From Bugula neritina (lineage: Eukaryota > Bryozoa > Gymnolaemata > Cheilostomatida > Bugulidae): 64,000 nt of DNA. Of this stretch, positions 60,601 through 64,000 are shown piece after piece. Each line of letters begins with the position of its first letter. Within the stretch, counting starts at the first letter, position 1. The stretch is from the NCBI GenBank assembly GCA_964035545.1, contig OZ037768.1, positions 1,388,501 to 1,452,500 on the forward strand. Reading direction: 5' to 3'. The position numbers were made by a program, and so were the translations under genes. The notes under the pieces are model-generated. The model was given only the letters and a program-made list of their open reading frames with translations, was not told the origin of the DNA and made no database searches.

Positions 60601-63550
60601 AAGTACTTGGAAGTGAGCAGCTACTTTCATATGGGAGCTACCAGACCCGCCCGCACTTGTCCTGCATCATAAAACTCAGTCTAACATGTTTCTTCAGTCA
60701 CTAAACATACCAGGCAGCTGCAGAAACTGTCCAACTTCCGTGACTGCCATCTAAGTTTGAATATAAATTAGTGAACAACATTTCCAGTGATAACTTAGTC
60801 TTAGTTTGTTGAAAGTAGTTTGACTAAGGTTGGCAGACAGACTTACAACTGAAGTATTAGTGAACCATAAGTGTTCAGACATGACTATGTAAACTTACAA
60901 CACCCGTTTCCATACTCACCAGCTTATAAAGTGTAAATTCAAAGATATACGACTGTGGAAAAATTGATGAAACTGAACAACTAGTTAACTTCAAACACAA
61001 CAGCGGCAGCAAAATCAATACTCGTGACGTATAAAAGACTGCAGGAAGCAAAAAATAGGTGTAACAGATAAATGCACAGGGGAAGCTATTTAAAGCAATG
61101 ACTGCTAAAAACAGAATGTTTGAAACTCATGATAAAAATTATGGAGAATTCGGGTTAACAACACAAAAATATAAAAAAGGTTTCATGAGTTTTAGTGTGG
61201 GTTGGTGTTTGTCTGGCAAGGAGAAAATGGCAAACTGAAAGTGAGACTAAATTAATAAATATAACATTAAACTTTATAACCCAATAATATTAACTTAAAT
61301 ACAACAGCTTTGAGAGAGAATGTAAATCAAAACAAAGTATACAAGTCACCAGCACAAGAGACAGGCAGGTGTAAATAAGCAGGAAGATAAGACAAACAGA
61401 CAGACAAACAGACAGACAGACAGGCAGGAAGTGGTACTACCTGGAGGAAGGTCGAGAGGCCGACTGGTGGCGTTGACCTCTACTAGCACTCCTAGCAAGC
61501 TTCTCTCTAAACACATTCACTCACAAACATTAGCATGAGAGAGGAAAATGAACTCTTTACAAACACTTCATTATAACATCTGATTCAATTACATACAACA
61601 TGCTCTTTTAACCTTTCGAAAATAATATTTAAATCGTTTCAATAAAAATTTTTCAACTCTTGAGTCAAATTTTTCTAGTATGTACTTCAATGAAACACCT
61701 TTTTTATGTTGAAAATTGTAATAACAATGTACAGATGAAAATTGTTGGGTACAATTTCACCAGGTGCTGGCAGTAGCCCTAAACAGAGAAGTAATGACCA
61801 TAAAGAGTAAAGAAGAAACTAGAACATGTGAGAAACATAACGAAACAGAAAAAAATTCAAATTTGAATGTCTGAAACAAGAGAGGGATATGTATTCACCA
61901 ACAGCAGAACAGGAAATGGAAAGTGAGTATATAGTATTATACTAAATCAGTAGTATCATGATTCCATTGATACCCTTTCTTACCGTATTTTTCGCCCAGA
62001 TCCTGCTTTACTGAATGAAAGAAATAAAAAACACCTTTACTTTTCCAGCTACTAGAGCATTATAGCATAGCGCAGGCTCTTCAACAGCTGTTGAATAGAC
62101 TATACGCAGCAATGCTGCTACCAGGCTGTAGTAATAAACTTCAATTGTTGTGTATGTATATGGCAGCCTACAGGCCTTCTATACAATCAAGTATAGAACT
62201 ATTATTAATGGAGCAACAATATCAAATTCCTTCACAAAGTTCAGCTAATTATACAAAAATGTTACAAGCCTGGTTAGAGATGCGGATAACACAAACCAAC
62301 TACTGTTTGTATATTTATGACCAATACATGTATATAAGCATTAGATGCAATAATTCTTCTCAGCACAGGCTTGAGATCAATTTTGAAAAATTTAATATCT
62401 TGTGGGTATGTAGTTTATTGTTGAAAAGGAAAATTTATTTTTGTTTAAGGTGTTTTATTTTCAGTTTAGTGAAATATTTTGAAGCTTATAAGCAAATTAC
62501 ATATATTTCCTCAAACACTATAGAGAACCGAGGAGTAAAAATTACTACCATCAGTAGTATAAAATATCCACAAGGTGTGGTGTCGTAACTCCTACACAAT
62601 ATATTGAAGTATTTTAAAGAGACATTTAGATTTTAATGAGTCTGCATTTTGTTCAGTGGGACAAATGATGTGGGGATAACTTCTTTCTATTACCATTTAG
62701 TTGAATGTATAAACTAAAAGACAGGCAACTTTAAGGTGTTATAACATTCCAGGTTGGATTCAAGAACTCAAAAGATATGAATATTGATGGTTGGGTCTAT
62801 ATTAAATGTATTTTGAATATTGACAAGTTGGAAAATAAGAAAGGCAGATTATAAGATGATTACTCAATTATAAACCAGTACAAAAGTTACTGGTAGTTAA
62901 TAATCAACACAAAACACTTCATGTTAAGGATTAAAGTAAGTAACATTTACTAATATTCAACCATAAGATGTTAAACCATGAGCACAGCGTTACTGTATAC
63001 TATAGTGGGAGCTGAATGTATGTACATAAATAGAAAGGTCAAAACCCAAAGGTGTTATAATGAACTCTGAATATACCAAGTACTATTTAGTCATATTTAC
63101 AAGATTGTTGACATTTCTTTAACATGATTTATTTGAGCAGAGAAAATTGTTTCTTATAAGTTAAATAGAAATTGTCTTCTGTTAATATTTCAGCAACCAG
63201 TTTACCAATTAAAGATGAAATACTGGAGTAAAGGATTTCATAACTATAACCGTAAATAATTATTGTTATTGGCATCATTGCTGTTTGATCCTATAAAGTA
63301 TAAGGCATCATCTAGGGACTGTTTATGCAAAACACATAATTTTAATGACATTATTTAAGCACACAATTGCTCAACTTCTTCACACACCTTGTTCCAAAAA
63401 AGACAACTCAAACAAATGTTACCAAAAATATGTTATAAAAAAATTATTGAATAATACATTATAGCTACGCACCCTTTTAATTCAGCCATTTTTAACACTT
63501 GAAGTTTGTCCAGCTTTAGATTCCCATCATCTAAGAAAGCTGAGTTCAAC
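45609..63550 (-). CDS. AGTPBP1: Cytosolic carboxypeptidase 1 (tubulin deglutamylase), 5' end unresolved
   Basis: M14 metallocarboxypeptidase that removes glutamates from tubulin and other tails. Exons: 63473-63550, 61984-62010, 61441-61506, 60498-60661, 59459-59526, 58416-58482, 57983-58126, 57351-57488, 56900-57031, 56587-56733, 55846-56070, 55230-55354, 54660-54680, 54076-54174, 53498-53704, 53059-53286, 52299-52495, 51880-52026, 51507-51588, 50954-51110, 50602-50834, 49930-50077, 49496-49676, 48780-48928, 48246-48364, 47039-47215, 46148-46278, 45609-45732. All junctions keep phase, giving about 1259 residues (human 1226). The N-terminal half is armadillo-like ([26 protein letters not shown]), followed by an acidic linker. 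The CCP N-domain is [20 protein letters not shown], then [10 protein letters not shown]. The catalytic domain has zinc site HPGE, NHRCSL..EDLNR, CDYHGHS and glutamate in [13 protein letters not shown], so it should be active. The tail is very acidic. A possible start is MAELKG in the first exon, but the frame is open upstream of it. Confidence 0.95.
45880..46047. repeat. About 20-bp irregular repeat, AGTPBP1 last intron
   Basis: Copies of ctaccagttactagttacta with many variants, in the intron between exons 46148-46278 and 45609-45732. Confidence 0.85.
47985..48216. repeat. 20-bp minisatellite, AGTPBP1 intron
   Basis: About 11 copies of tataatataacacacataca. It starts about 30 bp from the donor of exon 48246-48364. 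The cysteine/tyrosine-rich open frames here are artefacts. Confidence 0.95.
48420..48779. repeat. 34-bp minisatellite carrying consensus donors, AGTPBP1
   Basis: About ten copies of cacacatacttaccataaca plus tacacttactatga. On the minus strand each unit holds two gtaagt donors. The array runs into the real donor of exon 48780-48928, also gtaagtat. Confidence 0.95.
48945..49115. repeat. Irregular catatcat repeat upstream of an AGTPBP1 acceptor
   Basis: Units of catatcatatcatctaatat and cacgatatacaa, on the acceptor side of exon 48780-48928. Confidence 0.8.
49496..49676 (-). other. AGTPBP1: AGTPBP1 exon with zinc-binding HPGE motif
   Basis: This exon encodes [20 protein letters not shown] and [16 protein letters not shown]. 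The His and Glu of HPGE are the first two zinc ligands of M14 peptidases. The third ligand is the His of CDYHGHS, split across the next two exons. All ligands and the catalytic Glu are present, so nothing suggests a pseudoenzyme. Confidence 0.9.
50078..50445. repeat. Repeat with palindromic gacagctgtc, AGTPBP1
   Basis: About 15 units of gtatgacagctgtcac with variable spacers. Each holds the perfect palindrome gacagctgtc. On the minus strand this gives gacag|CTGTC, the same junction as the acceptor of exon 49930-50077 (gtcag|CTGTC). Confidence 0.9.
51600..51702. repeat. About 20-bp repeat upstream of an AGTPBP1 acceptor
   Basis: About five copies of cacctcaacacatatatccc, starting 12 bp before exon 51507-51588 on its acceptor side. 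Confidence 0.8.
52548..53005. repeat. 17-18-bp minisatellite, AGTPBP1 intron
   Basis: About 25 copies of gtgagtgactgacacta and variants, filling the intron between exons 53059-53286 and 52299-52495. Confidence 0.95.
53305..53402. repeat. 22-bp repeat upstream of an AGTPBP1 acceptor
   Basis: About four and a half copies of aggaaacaagcatgactcat plus two bases, ending about 20 bp from the acceptor of exon 53059-53286. Confidence 0.9.
54660..54680 (-). other. AGTPBP1: 21-nt microexon of AGTPBP1
   Basis: A seven-codon exon (EFGALEG) between an acceptor (gattcag) and a donor (gtaagtg). It is in phase 0 on both sides, so skipping it would not disturb the frame. It is supported only by splice consensus and phase, and it falls in the poorly conserved acidic linker. 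Confidence 0.6.
57515..57616. repeat. Tandem duplication of about 54 bp, AGTPBP1 intron
   Basis: Two copies of cagcaatatagtaagagtg...gcatggaaacactc, just upstream of exon 57351-57488. It looks like a recent two-copy event. Confidence 0.8.
58736..59458. repeat. 40-bp minisatellite carrying copies of a splice donor, AGTPBP1
   Basis: About 18 regular copies of ctctaaggtaatatagagca plus tgagtaatattataatatac. On the minus strand each unit contains CCTTAGAG|gtatattat, the exact end of exon 59459-59526 with its donor. Confidence 0.97.
60247..60500. repeat. 19-bp minisatellite carrying copies of a splice donor, AGTPBP1
   Basis: About 13 copies of caccttgtgacatgacacc. On the minus strand each reads CATGTCACAAG|gtg, identical to the last 11 bases of exon 60498-60661 plus the donor GT. 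Confidence 0.95.
61383..61430. repeat. (GACA)n microsatellite
   Basis: About 48 bp of gacagacaaacagacagaca next to the donor of AGTPBP1 exon 61441-61506. Confidence 0.85.
62011..63472. other. AGTPBP1 intron with a 165-codon open frame on the plus strand
   Basis: The open frame 62091-62588 is antisense to AGTPBP1 and resembles no family I know. It is not low-complexity. Nothing else is recognised in this intron. Confidence 0.3.
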
Positions 63551-64000
63551 CTATAAACATCAAACAACTTGGCATGCAAATAACCCAATACATAGTAACT
63601 AATTAGTAAATAATTATTACTAGTAAATATTCAATATGAGTATTAGGAACATAAAATTAAATATTCAAATGGTGATTAGTTGTAACAGTATTAATACTGA
63701 AAACTTTTAGCAATTACTAGTTTCAACAGCCAGTGACAAAATTACAACGAAGGATGCAAGTAAATATAACGATTTGCCACTTTGATTTACTAAAATTTCA
63801 TTATGATTCTCTGCACAAAATTACTATAATCTACTCGTTGTGAGCGTAATTCATTTTAATTATCAAGTCTAATAGCAACACAAAATATAAAACTTAAACT
63901 AGCACTGTACCTTATAAATATAAATTACTGTTAGAGTGATTCACTCAGCATAACTCAAACTGCTAGTATTGCTATAAGTATAATTAAAAGTATTGCCATT
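63551..64000. other. Sequence upstream of the first recognised AGTPBP1 exon
   Basis: About 450 bp of AT-rich sequence. The exon at 63473-63550 begins after an acceptor (tttatag), so further 5' exon sequence must lie here or beyond the edge. I cannot identify it. Confidence 0.4.

Overview
This is nuclear DNA from an animal. It is AT-rich, its genes are split by many GT-AG introns, and every recognisable protein belongs to a metazoan family: Groucho/TLE, SMG5, GFOD, a KLF9/13-type factor, MPC2 and AGTPBP1/CCP1. The proteins align well with human homologues, but the Groucho Q domain is clearly divergent from bilaterian ones. Together with the compact layout this makes me lean towards an early-branching animal, perhaps a sponge. 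That placement is an inference with low confidence.

Layout. 59-10534 (minus): Groucho/TLE co-repressor; the last WD40 exons lie off the left edge. 10535-15102: non-coding, including the Groucho 5' flank. 15103-30208 (minus): SMG5, complete in 23 coding exons. 30209-32851: divergent intergenic region. 32852-34744 (plus): GFOD, complete in two coding exons. 36268-37782 (minus): a three-finger KLF, complete in three coding exons. 39047-42928: a hAT-like foldback element with an 8-bp target duplication and a huge palindrome, carrying a dead Tc1/mariner copy inserted in one arm. 44003-44669 (plus): MPC2, complete in two coding exons. 45609-63550 (minus): AGTPBP1, 28 exons with a complete C-terminus; the extreme 5' end is not resolved. 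I built the exon models by reading splice junctions by eye and checking that reading phase is kept across every junction.

The genes are unrelated housekeeping and regulatory genes: transcriptional co-repression (Groucho, KLF), nonsense-mediated decay (SMG5), mitochondrial pyruvate import (MPC2), tubulin deglutamylation (AGTPBP1) and an oxidoreductase-like protein (GFOD). I see no operon or pathway linking them.

The most striking feature is the introns. They are packed with minisatellites (periods of about 14 to 52 bp), and many arrays start exactly at, or include, an exon-intron junction. In several cases the unit carries the last exon bases plus the GT donor, or the polypyrimidine-AG acceptor, so the intron holds tens of copies of its own splice site. 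In SMG5 the unit is 36 bp (12 codons), open in frame, with a phase-compatible donor in each unit. A choice among these donors could therefore change protein length without shifting frame. At least one tRNA-derived SINE family is also present in introns.
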